From NCBI GenBank assembly GCA_963842065.1, contig CAWJEW010000002.1, positions 372,001 to 436,000 of the forward strand: DNA of 64,000 nucleotides. The letters run 5' to 3'. Under the pieces are notes generated by a model. It was given only the letters and a program-made list of their open reading frames with translations. It was not told the DNA's origin and made no database searches. Shown here one piece after another: positions 35,921-44,736 of this stretch. The translations under genes were made by a program, and so were the position numbers. Position 1 is the first letter of the stretch. Every line of letters starts with the position of its first letter. Origin of the DNA: CAITWD01 sp963842065. Its GTDB lineage: Bacteria > Actinomycetota > Thermoleophilia > Miltoncostaeales > Miltoncostaeaceae.

Positions 35921-37359
35921 CCGGTCGGCAGGTCGACGATCACCAGGCGCGGCTCGCACATGCTGCGCACGGCGTAGTGCGGCCCCTCGCGGGTGTTGCC
36001 GCTGCCCTTTATCCCTCCGTAAGGCTGTTGGTCGGCGCGAAAGGTCGGGGTCTCGTTGATTACCACGCCGGCGAACTCGAGCCGTTCGGCCCAGGTGATC
36101 GCGGCGTCCACGCGCCCGGTAAAGATCCCCGCCTGGAGCCCGTAGCTCGTGGCGTTGCAGAGCGCGATCGCAGCGTCGATGGTGTGGTAGTCCGCAACGC
36201 CGACGACCGGACCGAACAGCTCCTCGCAGGTGACCTTCATGTTCGGCGTAATGCCGTCGAGCACCGTCGGCTCGATCAGGCCATCGCGCATGTGCCCCCC
36301 CGTGGCGATCGTCGCCCCGTCGGCGACCGCTTCGGCGATCCAATCGCGCACGCGCCGGCGAGCGCTGGGGGTGATCACGGGGCCGACATCGGTGGCCTCG
36401 TCCGCCGGGTCGCCGAGGACCAGGCCCTCGACGGCGGTCACCAGGTGCGCCAGAAAGACGTCGTGGACGGACGCATGCACGTAGACCCGCTGCGCGCTGA
36501 TGCAGGATTGGCCGGCGTGGGTGAACCCCGAGGCCGCGATGCGCGCCGCCGCCCGAACCAAGTCGGCATCCTCGGCGACGATGATGGGCGTCGAGTTGCC
36601 GAGCTCGAGGGCGACGTGCTTGCGGGGTGCCCGCTCGCGGATTGCCCAGCCCACGGGCCCTGAACCGGTGAACGAGATCATCGCAATCTCGGGATGATCC
36701 ACCAGGGCGCCGCCCACCTGCTCACCGCTGCCGGTGATGACCGCCAGCGCCCCGGCCGGCAGCCCGGCCTCGGCGAGGGCGTCGGCGAGCAGGAGCGCAG
36801 ACAGCGGGGTCTTCTCGGCGGGCTTGAGGACGACCGGGCAGCCCGCGGCAATCGCGGGCCCGAGCTTGTGCGCGACCAGGTTGAGCGGGAAGTTGAACGG
36901 TGCGATCGCGCCCAGGATCCCGATCGGGGCGTACCGGACCAAGCCGATCTTGCCGACGCCGGCCGACGACGCGTCGAAGGGCACGGTCTCGCCGGAGAGC
37001 GTGCGCGCCTCGGCCGCCGAGAAGGTGAGCGTGTCGACGCAGCGCGCGACCTCGCCGCGCGCCTGGCGGATCGGCTTGCCGGCCTCCTGGCAGAGCGCCT
37101 GTGCGAAGTGCTCGGACCTCTCGGCCACGATCGCGGCGGCGCCGTCGAGCACGCGCGCACGTTCGACGGGAGGCGCAGGCGGCAAATGCGCGGCGGCATC
37201 GCGCACGGCGCGCGCGACATGGTCGGCGTCGCCTGTTGCGACCTCGGCGATGAGCTCCCCGGAATAGGGGTTGCGGACCTCGATGACACCGGACCCGTGC
37301 ACGAACCGGCCACCGAGAAACAATCCGGTCGGCAGCTGGGGGGCAGGTCCGCTCAGCAC
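35917..37359 (-). CDS. NAD(P)-dependent aldehyde dehydrogenase
   Basis: 480 residues, usual length. GTG 37359 lies four bases beyond the nfo stop, chosen because VLSGPAPQLPTGLFLGGRFV is a normal opening. Catalytic Cys in GFTHAGQSCISAQRVYVHAS, general-base Glu in VALELGNSTPIIV, cofactor motif FTGSGPVGWAI, and PFNFPLNLVAHKLGPAIAAG. The C-terminal GIKGSGNTREGPHYAVRSMC is most like the glyceraldehyde-3-phosphate (non-phosphorylating) and lactaldehyde group, but substrate is open. It overlaps the next gene, so translation is coupled. Central gene of an nfo-ALDH-nitronate monooxygenase operon. Confidence 0.92.
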   Translation of the reverse strand: MLSGPAPQLPTGLFLGGRFVHGSGVIEVRNPYSGELIAEVATGDADHVARAVRDAAAHLPPAPPVERARVLDGAAAIVAERSEHFAQALCQEAGKPIRQARGEVARCVDTLTFSAAEARTLSGETVPFDASSAGVGKIGLVRYAPIGILGAIAPFNFPLNLVAHKLGPAIAAGCPVVLKPAEKTPLSALLLADALAEAGLPAGALAVITGSGEQVGGALVDHPEIAMISFTGSGPVGWAIRERAPRKHVALELGNSTPIIVAEDADLVRAAARIAASGFTHAGQSCISAQRVYVHASVHDVFLAHLVTAVEGLVLGDPADEATDVGPVITPSARRRVRDWIAEAVADGATIATGGHMRDGLIEPTVLDGITPNMKVTCEELFGPVVGVADYHTIDAAIALCNATSYGLQAGIFTGRVDAAITWAERLEFAGVVINETPTFRADQQPYGGIKGSGNTREGPHYAVRSMCEPRLVIVDLPTG

Positions 37360-37363
37360 GGTG

Positions 37364-38287
37364 CTACGTCGACTTCCGGGCCGCGCGCGCGGCCAGGCCC
37401 TCGGCATGGAAGGCGCGGGCGCGTCGCATGTTCTCGATGTCGGGGCCGTTGCCCTCGATCCCGGGGACCTCCAGGATGACGGGCAGCTCCTGCAACTCCG
37501 GCGCGCCGAGGATCGAGCGCATCCCGTCACGGCCAATTTTGCCGTCGCCGAGGTTCTCGTGTCGATCGCGGTTCGACCCGAAGTCGGTCATCGAGTCGTT
37601 CAGGTGCAGGCACCGCAGCTGGGCGATCCCGAGCGTCGTGTCGAAGTCGTCGAGTACCCCATCGATGCCGCCGGGCTCGTGGACCGGATAGCCGCTGGCA
37701 AACAGATGCTGGGTGTCGAGGCAGACGCCCAGGCGCTCGGGGTCGCCGACGCGGTCCCAGACCGACTTGAGTTGCGCGAAGGTGCGGCCGATCGTGTCGC
37801 CAGCGCCGGCGGTGTTCTCCAAATAGACCTGGCAGGTACCGGGCGCCGCCGAGAACGCCTCGGCGATCCCGCGTGCGATACGGTCGATCGCCTCGTCGAG
37901 GGTGCTGCCCTTCGAGGATCCGACGTGCAGGATCACCCCGGCGAGACCGAGCCGCTCACCGATCTCCAGGTGCTGGATGAGGCTGGTCACCGAGAGCCGG
38001 TAGATGTTGCGCGTGCGCGTCGCGGGCTTGCCGGGCGGTCCGGAGGGGACCTCGCGGTCGGGCGCCCCGAGATTGATCAGGTAGAGGCCATGGCTGACCA
38101 GGGGGCCCATGCCGGCTGCGGCAGCCTGGTCGCGGAACGCGGCGATCTCCGCATCGCTGTGGTTGATCGGCCGCCAGGTCCGGGGATTGTGGGTGAATAC
38201 CTGCAGGCTCTCGCAGCCGATGGCCTGGCCGCGGGCGATCGCCTTGCTGATGCCGCCTGACGATGAGACGTGGGCACCGAAGCGCAT
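37364..38287 (-). CDS. nfo: Endonuclease IV (AP endonuclease)
   Basis: 307 residues, complete. Cuts DNA 5' to abasic sites in base-excision repair and needs a cluster of three zinc ions. Metal-ligand motifs: GAHVSSSGG (first His), VSHGLYLINLGAP, VILHVGSSKG, VYLENTAGAGDTIG (Glu), GVCLDTQHLFASGYPV (Asp/His), and CLHLNDSMTDFGSNRDRHEN. It opens an operon with the aldehyde dehydrogenase and nitronate monooxygenase genes and is divergent from gltX, with about 80 bases between. Firm assignment. Confidence 0.95.
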   Translation of the reverse strand: MRFGAHVSSSGGISKAIARGQAIGCESLQVFTHNPRTWRPINHSDAEIAAFRDQAAAAGMGPLVSHGLYLINLGAPDREVPSGPPGKPATRTRNIYRLSVTSLIQHLEIGERLGLAGVILHVGSSKGSTLDEAIDRIARGIAEAFSAAPGTCQVYLENTAGAGDTIGRTFAQLKSVWDRVGDPERLGVCLDTQHLFASGYPVHEPGGIDGVLDDFDTTLGIAQLRCLHLNDSMTDFGSNRDRHENLGDGKIGRDGMRSILGAPELQELPVILEVPGIEGNGPDIENMRRARAFHAEGLAARAARKST

Positions 38288-38367
38288 GAGCGGATCCTAT
38301 GCCGTGCGGGGGGGCCCATGTGGCCGGCATTCGGGCGCGCCGGACCTGCATGGGTATCCTTCGGGCC

Positions 38368-39840
38368 ATGCCTCCATTCCAACGTCGCGACATCACCGTG
38401 CCTGCTCGCGTGCGCTTTGCGCCCAGCCCGACGGGCAATCTGCACGTGGGGGGTGCCCGCACGGCCCTGTTCAGCTGGCTGGTCGCCCGTCATACCGGCG
38501 GGGTCTACATCCTGCGCCTGGAGGACACCGACCGCGAGCGCTCGACGCCAGAGTCCGAGGCGCAGATCCTGCGATCGCTCGAGTGGCTCGGCCTCGACTG
38601 GGATGAGGGCCCGTACCGCCAGAGCGAGCGCGCCGACGTCTACCTGGCCGCGATCGATCGCCTGAAGGCCGCCGGTACGGTCTACGCCGTATGGGAGACC
38701 GACGAGGAACTCGAGGCGCAGCGTATCGACGCGCGCCGCGACAAGCGCGCCCCGGTCGTCCGGGGCAGACGCGACTGGACCGAGGCGCAGGTCGCCGGCT
38801 TCGTGGCCGAGGGACGCCGTCCGGCATGGCGGTTCGCCGTTGACGTGGCCGGGCGCACCATGATCGACGACTACGTGCGCGGCGAAGTGACCTTCGAGCA
38901 CACGGCGATCGAGGACTTCATCGTGGCCCGTTCGGACGGGACGCCGACCTACAACCTCGCGGCAGCGGTCGACGATCTGGAGATGGGAATCACGCACGTG
39001 ATCCGCGGCGAGGACCACCTGTCCAATACGCCCAAGCAGATGATGGTGATCCGGGCACTCGGCGGTGAGCCGCCCGAGTATGCGCACATCCCGCTCATCC
39101 TCGGGCCGGACAAGAAGCGGCTGTCCAAGCGCCACGGGGCGGCGTCGGTTGAGGACCTGCGCGACGCGGGCTTCGTGCAGCCGGCAGTCCTGAACGCCCT
39201 GGCGCTGCTGGGGTGGAGCTTCGACGACAAGACCACGATGTTCACGGTGCGCGAGCTGATCGAAAAGTTCAGCGTCGCGCGCATCTCCAAGAGCCCCGCG
39301 ATCTTTGACCTCAAGAAGCTCAAGGTGCTCAACGGTCGCTATCTGCGCATGATGAGCACTGAGGAGTTCACCGACGTGCTGCTCGAATACCTGGAGCGTA
39401 CGGGCTTTTTCGACGGCAAGGACCCTGGCGCGCACGACCTCGTGCGCGAGTCGGTGCCGGCAGTCAAGCGCAAGCTCACCACGCTGGCCGACTACGTGCC
39501 GCTGGCGGGATGGTTGTTTCGGCCGCTGGAGATCGAGCCGGAGGCCTGGGAGACGCTCGCCGGCGACGTGCGACGGTCGATCCAGGCGATCGGCGGCGGG
39601 CTTGCGCGCCTCGAGCTGCTCGAGAACTTCACGCTCGATGCGATCAAGGATGCCCTGCAGGACCAGCTGCACATCCTCGGCGAGGATGCCCGCGGGTTCC
39701 TCGAGCCGCAGCGAATCGCCCTGACCGGCCAACGCATCTCCACCGGCATCTATGAAAGCCTCCTGCTTGCCGGGCGAGAGGAGTCGCTGGCACGGTATCG
39801 TCAGACTCTCGGTCGTCTCGCGGAGATTTGGGTCGCATGA
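38368..39840 (+). CDS. gltX: Glutamyl-tRNA synthetase
   Basis: 490 residues, class I synthetase. HIGH-type motif in RFAPSPTGNLHVGGARTALF, glutamate-binding region YILRLEDTDRERSTPES, and the KMSKS equivalent KKRLSKRHGAASVEDLRDAG. A full C-terminal anticodon-binding domain follows. Some actinobacteria use such enzymes to charge both tRNA-Glu and tRNA-Gln. The start at ATG 38368 is preceded by ATCCTTCGGGCC, with no strong ribosome site; an upstream in-frame start exists at 38299. The stop overlaps the next gene by ATGA. Confidence 0.97.
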   Translation: MPPFQRRDITVPARVRFAPSPTGNLHVGGARTALFSWLVARHTGGVYILRLEDTDRERSTPESEAQILRSLEWLGLDWDEGPYRQSERADVYLAAIDRLKAAGTVYAVWETDEELEAQRIDARRDKRAPVVRGRRDWTEAQVAGFVAEGRRPAWRFAVDVAGRTMIDDYVRGEVTFEHTAIEDFIVARSDGTPTYNLAAAVDDLEMGITHVIRGEDHLSNTPKQMMVIRALGGEPPEYAHIPLILGPDKKRLSKRHGAASVEDLRDAGFVQPAVLNALALLGWSFDDKTTMFTVRELIEKFSVARISKSPAIFDLKKLKVLNGRYLRMMSTEEFTDVLLEYLERTGFFDGKDPGAHDLVRESVPAVKRKLTTLADYVPLAGWLFRPLEIEPEAWETLAGDVRRSIQAIGGGLARLELLENFTLDAIKDALQDQLHILGEDARGFLEPQRIALTGQRISTGIYESLLLAGREESLARYRQTLGRLAEIWVA

Positions 39841-40313
39841 AGCGCTTCTTGAACCTGCCGCCGTGGCAGTCGGTCGGTCTGTTCGCCGCCGTCGTGTTCG
39901 GTGTCTACCTGGTCCTGGCGGTCACTTTTCAGGCCCGCGGCGAGAGCCAGAGTTCGCTGGCCGGTGTGGCGGGGATCTTCGCGTGGGCGGTCTTGGCCGT
40001 TGCGCTGGTGGTGTACCTGAACGCCTGGCGACGCCGCCCGAACGCCGCGGAGCGGCTCGTCGTTCGTTACCTGACCGAAAACCGCGTCGTGGCAGACTGG
40101 CTGGGGCAGCCGGTGAAGGTCGAGCTGCCGGAGCGGATCGGCAGGGGCGCGAGCAATGACGCCGTCCAGACGCCGGTCACCGCGCGGGTCTCCGGGCCGC
40201 TGGGAGACGGCGAGGCGCACCTGACGCTCGCGCGGGTCTCCGGGGCGTGGGAGGTGCTGCACGCCGAGCTCGACCGCAGGGGCAGGGTCGTCCCGCTGAC
40301 GGTCGAGCACTAA
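39837..40313 (+). CDS. Membrane protein coupled to gltX, Coa1/Tim21-like domain
   Basis: 158 residues. Two hydrophobic segments (SVGLFAAVVFGVYLVLAVTF and GIFAWAVLAVALVVYLNAW) are followed by a soluble domain: LTENRVVADWLGQPVKVELP then TARVSGPLGDGEAHLTLARV and GAWEVLHAELDRRG. G.PV, a V.GP.G.G strand and a final W-containing strand resemble the Coa1/Tim21 domain seen in many bacterial small membrane proteins. Its ATG overlaps the gltX TGA. Role unknown. Confidence 0.65.
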   Translation: MKRFLNLPPWQSVGLFAAVVFGVYLVLAVTFQARGESQSSLAGVAGIFAWAVLAVALVVYLNAWRRRPNAAERLVVRYLTENRVVADWLGQPVKVELPERIGRGASNDAVQTPVTARVSGPLGDGEAHLTLARVSGAWEVLHAELDRRGRVVPLTVEH

Positions 40314-40367
40314 CCCACCTGTCGATCGCCATTCGGGTGGAGGTTTCGGTACGGTGTGCCCACGACC

Positions 40368-40441
40368 CGGGACGTGGCGCAGCCTGGTAGCGCACCGGCT
40401 TTGGGTGCCGGGGGTCGCCGGTTCGAATCCGGCCGTCCCGA
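40368..40441 (+). tRNA. tRNA-Pro(TGG)
   Basis: 74 nt. Acceptor CGGGACG/CGTCCCG, anticodon stem CCGGC/GCCGG with loop TTTGGGT (anticodon TGG), T-arm GCCGGTTCGAATCCGGC. No encoded CCA. Confidence 0.95.
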
Positions 40442-40598
40442 TGGCCCTCGCGGTGGCGTGTCCGCCTGGTGAGGATTTGCGGTACCGGCAGCGGGTGGGA
40501 AGGCGACGCGGGATGGCAACAGGGCACAGCCAGCGCGGGAACCACCGGAACGCAGGCGTCCGCGGCGTGACATCCGCGGCGCGCGGCGGGGTGCGCGC

Positions 40599-42719
40599 GT
40601 GACTTCTGCCAGCCGACCCCCGTCGGTCAGCGGTCCCGGTCCGCGGCGCCAGGGGCACGACGCGCTCGTGTGGGACGCGGTCGTCCAGCTCGGATTGATC
40701 GGCGCAGCCGTCATCCGGATCGGGACGCCCGCCGGTTGCCGCGTCGTGAGCTCCTGGCCCGACCAGGAGCAGGTCCTGCTGACCTCGGAGGCCGGCACCA
40801 CGCTCGGCGAGCTCGCCCGCGGCCGGCGCGGAGTGGCAGCCTGGCGTCCTGGTTCGCGGACGTTTGCCGAGCTCGCCCAGATCGCCGGGGTTGCCGTCGC
40901 CGGCCGCGCCGCCCTGATCGCCGCGGTCCGAACCACCACGCCGGCAGCCGAGTACCCGGAGGTCGCCGTCGCGATCAGCGCCGACGCCGACCGCGACCCC
41001 GACGAGCTGGCGCGAGAGCTGGCGCGGCTCAACGCCCCGCAGGTGCCCGAGGTGGACCTAGAGGTACGGGCGGACCCGCGCATGGCGCGCCTTGTGGACC
41101 TCGGACTGCAGCTGGCAGGCGAACTGGATCTCGGCCAGCTGCTGCCGGCACTTGTCGACAACGCCCGCGAGCTCTTCGACGCGCAATACGCGGCGATCGG
41201 TGTGCTCGATCCGTCCGGCACGACCATTGAGAAGTTCCAGGTCAGCGGGATGGACGCCGAGACCCAGGCGCGCATCGGGCCCGTGCCGACCGGGCGCGGA
41301 CTGCTGGGCGCATTGCTCGAGGATCCCCGTCCGGTGCGGTTGGCGCGCATCTCCGACGACCCGCGTTCGTGCGGCTTCCCCGCGCATCATCCGCCGATGG
41401 ACAGCTTTTTGGGTGTGCCGATTCTGCTGGGCGGGGTGCTGTTCGGGAACCTCTACATGACCGAAAAGCGCACCGGACCGTTCACCGCAGACGACGAGCG
41501 GTTGGCACAGGTCTTCTCGGCGCAGGCCGCCGTGGCGATCGACAACGCGCTGCGGTTCGAACGCGAGCGTGTCCGCAGTACGACCCTTGAGGACCTGCAG
41601 GGCACGGTGCGTGCGGTGCAGGAGGTGCTCGCCGAGGGGGTGCGCACAAACCAGGCCCTCGACGATGTCCTGTCGACCGTCGTCGGGCAGGTCGCTGCCC
41701 TGACCGGCGCCGCGGGCGCGTGCGCGGCGCTCCTGGACGACGGACACCTTGTCGTCCGCGCTGCCCATGGGGTCCCAGGGGTGATCGCCACCCTCGGGCA
41801 TCGCTCGGCGCCCTCGGCCCAGGCGATGACGCACCTGCTGCGCGACCTGATCGAGATGCCCGTCGAGACGGTGGAGCTGCGCGTGGGCACTGAGTTCGCG
41901 GGTGTGCTCGCCACCGCCGGGGAGACCGCCTCGGAGTTCGTCGCGCGGGCGGTCATGCAGGCCGTCGCGAGCCAGCTTGCCCTGGCGCTGGTCAACGAAC
42001 GGGCGCGCGCCACCGCATCGGCGCTCGATGTCGCCCGCGAGCGCGAGCGATCGACCGCCGAAGGATTCCGCCGCGCGATCCGCGCCCAGGAGGCCGAGCG
42101 GGGGCGCATCGCACGCGAACTGCACGACGAGGCCGGACAAGTCATGATGGCCGTCGCGCTGCATCTGCGTGCCCTCGAGAAATCCACCGAGGACGCCCAG
42201 CAGCGTGAGGAGCTCGAGGAACTGCATACGATCGTCTCCGAAGCCGCCTCCAGCTTGCACGAGATGATCTCGGACTTGCGACCCGGCCTGTTGCGCGAGC
42301 ACGGTCTGGCCGCCGCGATCGATCAGCAGGCGACGCGTACCAGCGAGGCCACCGGCATCCAGATCGGGGTGCACCTCGAGGCGCTGCCGGGACTGCCCGA
42401 CGAAGTCCAGATCGCCTTGTACCGGATCGCCCAGGAGGCATTGGTCAACGTCGCGCGCCACAGCGGCGCAACGGCCGCCAGCGTGACGGCGGCGCGCACC
42501 GGCAGCCGGCTGCGTCTGGTGATCGAAGACAACGGGCACGGGTTCGATCCAGGGGCCTCGACGCGGCGACACGGCCTGCTCGGCATGAGCGAGCGCATGG
42601 CGCTGCTCGGCGGCCAGCTGCACATCGACTCGAGCCCCGGTGGTGGGACGGCGATCATCGCGGAACTGGATCTCGAGGCGGGGCCTGCGCTCGACGTGGA
42701 CGGCGAGCCGGCCGCATAA
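40599..42719 (+). CDS. GAF-GAF sensor histidine kinase (NarL/HisKA_3 type)
   Basis: 706 residues, no membrane segment. An N-terminal region of unknown fold (about 1-160) is followed by GAF 1 (about 165-320; GVLDPSGTTIEKFQVSGMDA) and GAF 2 (about 345-465). A coiled linker leads to HisKA_3 (about 480-560) with the phospho-acceptor His in RGRIARELHDEAGQVMMAVA. An HATPase_c domain (about 600-700; NVARHSGATAASV, DNGHGFDPGA, GMSERMALLGG) closes the protein. The layout is that of DevS/DosS-like cytosolic kinases that sense gas or redox ligands. No response-regulator gene is next to it, so its partner is elsewhere. GTG start. Confidence 0.9.
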   Translation: MTSASRPPSVSGPGPRRQGHDALVWDAVVQLGLIGAAVIRIGTPAGCRVVSSWPDQEQVLLTSEAGTTLGELARGRRGVAAWRPGSRTFAELAQIAGVAVAGRAALIAAVRTTTPAAEYPEVAVAISADADRDPDELARELARLNAPQVPEVDLEVRADPRMARLVDLGLQLAGELDLGQLLPALVDNARELFDAQYAAIGVLDPSGTTIEKFQVSGMDAETQARIGPVPTGRGLLGALLEDPRPVRLARISDDPRSCGFPAHHPPMDSFLGVPILLGGVLFGNLYMTEKRTGPFTADDERLAQVFSAQAAVAIDNALRFERERVRSTTLEDLQGTVRAVQEVLAEGVRTNQALDDVLSTVVGQVAALTGAAGACAALLDDGHLVVRAAHGVPGVIATLGHRSAPSAQAMTHLLRDLIEMPVETVELRVGTEFAGVLATAGETASEFVARAVMQAVASQLALALVNERARATASALDVARERERSTAEGFRRAIRAQEAERGRIARELHDEAGQVMMAVALHLRALEKSTEDAQQREELEELHTIVSEAASSLHEMISDLRPGLLREHGLAAAIDQQATRTSEATGIQIGVHLEALPGLPDEVQIALYRIAQEALVNVARHSGATAASVTAARTGSRLRLVIEDNGHGFDPGASTRRHGLLGMSERMALLGGQLHIDSSPGGGTAIIAELDLEAGPALDVDGEPAA

Positions 42720-42729
42720 AAGAAAAGCC

Positions 42730-42757
42730 GCGGGACCGGCCCCCGCTCCGGTCCCGC
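42730..42757. terminator. 10-bp hairpin after the kinase gene
   Basis: GCGGGACCGG-CCCCCGCT-CCGGTCCCGC, 10 bases past the stop. The T-rich flank (GGCTTTTCTTTT) is on the minus-strand side, so it would work best for leftward transcripts. It may act both ways. Confidence 0.6.
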
Positions 42758-42941
42758 GTCAGGGCCATTGTCACCGAGGGCGAAACTCCTGGACATCCGC
42801 AACACGCACGATCTCTCTCCGGTGTTCCCCTGATGGTGGTGCGTGCCCGCGGTCCGCGTTGTTCGGATCAGTAGATCCCCGCGCTACGATTCCGTGGTCA
42901 TCCGGGTGCCGCCCGGTGCGCGCCGATCGGATACTGCCGCC

Positions 42942-43184
42942 ATGACCCATGAGCTCGAGAGCCTGGCGCTGAACCATCTGCGGGAGTCCCACGAGCCGCT
43001 GCGGGAGTTCACCCTCTACGATCGCGTCGCCGCCGACATCGATGGTGACGTCGCCCCGGACGCGTTCGTGGATGCGATGGAACGTCTGATGACCGCCGGT
43101 CGTGTGCACGTGATCGCCGACCGCGACTCATTCCGGCCCGATCCCGCCCCGTTCCAGCCACGGTATTACCGCCTGGTCGAATAG
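42942..43184 (+). CDS. Small hypothetical protein
   Basis: 80 residues: LESLALNHLRESHEPLREFT, then LYDRVAADIDGDVAPDAFVD, AMERLMTAGRVHVI and QPRYYRLVE. Helix-helix-helix then a short beta end suggests a winged-helix-like small protein, but I do not recognise it. Start ATG 42942. Well-balanced composition supports a real gene. It lies between the kinase and moeA. Confidence 0.55.
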   Translation: MTHELESLALNHLRESHEPLREFTLYDRVAADIDGDVAPDAFVDAMERLMTAGRVHVIADRDSFRPDPAPFQPRYYRLVE

Positions 43185-43339
43185 CGCGCCGACCGGTCTC
43201 GTCACCCGAGGGCCCCGCCGCTAGGCTCCCTCGCAGATGCGTAATTGATGTGAAGGGAGCGGGCGCCGATGACCCGAGGGGCAGCCGCACCCCGCCCGCC
43301 CCGTCCGCGGCGCGGCGACCCGCACATGCCGGAGACCCG

Positions 43340-44521
43340 GTGGCGGGCGTGAGCGGCGAACATGACGTCGGCCTTGACCAGGCGCGGCGGATCATCGCCG
43401 AGCACGTGATCGCGACGGAACCCGAGGACGTCGCGCTCGCCGACGCGGTCGGGCGCCGGCTCGCAGACGCGGTCCGTGCGCGCGCCGACCATCCGTCCTT
43501 TACGAACTCGTCCATGGATGGTTGGGCGGTCGCGGCCCAGGCGACGCCGGGACGGCTGCAGGTCGTTGGCGAGAGCGCCGCCGGGGTTCCTTACGTGGGG
43601 CGCCTGGCCAGCGGTGCGGCGATCGTGATCTCCACCGGCGCCCCCCTCCCGGATGGCGCAGACGCGGTGGTGCCGCGCGAGCAGGCGGTTCAAGTCGGCG
43701 AGACGCTCGAGGTGGCACAGGCGATTCCGCCAGGCGCGTATGTGCGCCGGCGCGGCGACGACCTGCAAGCCGGGGACACCGTGCTGCCGCGGGGTCTGCG
43801 GCTTGCACCGCATCACCTCGCCGCGGCTGCGGGTGCGGGATACCCGGCGCTCGTTTGCGACCGCCGGCCGCGGGTCGCGCTGATTGTCAGCGGACACGAG
43901 CTGATTCCCGTGGGCCAGGATCCCGGCCCCGGGCAGGTGTGGGACATCGCGAGCGTGGTCATGCCGGCGCTGATCCGCCAGGCCGGCGGGCAGATCGTCG
44001 TGGTCGGCACCGTCGACGATGAGCGCAAGGCGACCGAGGATGCATTGTCAGTCGCGCTCGGTGCCGCCGATCTTGTCGTCACGACCGGCGGCATCTCGGT
44101 GGGCGATCACGACCACCTTCGTCCCGCGCTGGCCCGTCGTGGTGTCGAGGAGCTGTTTTGGGGCGTGCGGATCCGACCCGGACACCCGACCTGGTTCGGC
44201 CGGCTCGGAGACGCACGCGTACTCGGACTCCCTGGGAACCCGGTCGCCAGCGTCGTCTGCTTTTGGGTCTTCGGCCGCGCCGTGCTCGGCTGCACGGAGG
44301 CGTGGACGACCCTGCCGCTGGCCGTCGACTACACCTCGCCGACACAGCGCGCGGACCTCATCCGCGCGACCCTCGGCCCGCAGGGGCTTGTGCCCGCATC
44401 CCGCCAGGCATCCCACCATGTGACGTCTCTCGCGGACGCGACCCATATCGCGGTTGTGCCGGAGGGCGGCGGACAGCTTCGGAGGGGCGCCCGCCTGGCG
44501 GCGGTCCCCCTCGCCGGCTGA
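43340..44521 (+). CDS. moeA: Molybdopterin molybdenumtransferase
   Basis: 393 residues, full length. Inserts molybdate into adenylylated molybdopterin, the last step of Mo-cofactor synthesis. Motifs: ADAVRARADHPSFTNSSMDG (conserved SxMDGWA), GAAIVISTGAPLPDGADAVV (TGAPLP.GADAVV), VRRRGDDLQAGDTVL, the MoaB/Mog-like TTGGISVGDHDHL, and VLGLPGNPVASVVCFWVFG. GTG 43340 has GGAG six bases before. A molybdopterin enzyme at the far end of the window (63.8 kb) is a plausible user of the cofactor. Confidence 0.95.
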   Translation: MAGVSGEHDVGLDQARRIIAEHVIATEPEDVALADAVGRRLADAVRARADHPSFTNSSMDGWAVAAQATPGRLQVVGESAAGVPYVGRLASGAAIVISTGAPLPDGADAVVPREQAVQVGETLEVAQAIPPGAYVRRRGDDLQAGDTVLPRGLRLAPHHLAAAAGAGYPALVCDRRPRVALIVSGHELIPVGQDPGPGQVWDIASVVMPALIRQAGGQIVVVGTVDDERKATEDALSVALGAADLVVTTGGISVGDHDHLRPALARRGVEELFWGVRIRPGHPTWFGRLGDARVLGLPGNPVASVVCFWVFGRAVLGCTEAWTTLPLAVDYTSPTQRADLIRATLGPQGLVPASRQASHHVTSLADATHIAVVPEGGGQLRRGARLAAVPLAG

Positions 44522-44522
44522 A

Positions 44523-44702
44523 CTATGCGGAGGTCGGTCCCTCGGGGGCCTCGTCCGCGGCAGATCCTTCCGTATTCAGACCGAGCGCCGAGCGCCAGTC
44601 CTTGGGGATGTCGCGCGGGAATGCGGAGAGCCTCTTGCCCTGGCTCGAGATCGCCTGGGGGTTCGATCCGAACCAGCGGTTGGGGTACCGGGTTTCAGTC
44701 AT
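44523..44702 (-). CDS. 59-residue small protein, unknown
   Basis: Reads MTETRYPNRWFGSNPQAISS, QGKRLSAFPRDIPKDWRSAL and on to a tail EAPEGPTSA, then TAG. Aromatic- and charge-balanced composition, unusual for a random frame at this GC. It lies between the convergent 3' end of moeA (two bases away) and the upstream hydrolase gene on the same strand. No family recognised. Confidence 0.55.
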   Translation of the reverse strand: MTETRYPNRWFGSNPQAISSQGKRLSAFPRDIPKDWRSALGLNTEGSAADEAPEGPTSA

Positions 44703-44736
44703 GGGGTGGATGTTACCGGCCCCGGACCGTCGCCGC

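Noticed and set aside
41058..42623. A 521-codon minus-strand frame
   Set aside because: Antisense to the GAF-GAF histidine kinase gene; no domain and Arg/Gly/His-rich.
42771..43109. Minus-strand frame over the small gene before moeA
   Set aside because: The plus-strand frame has better composition and context.
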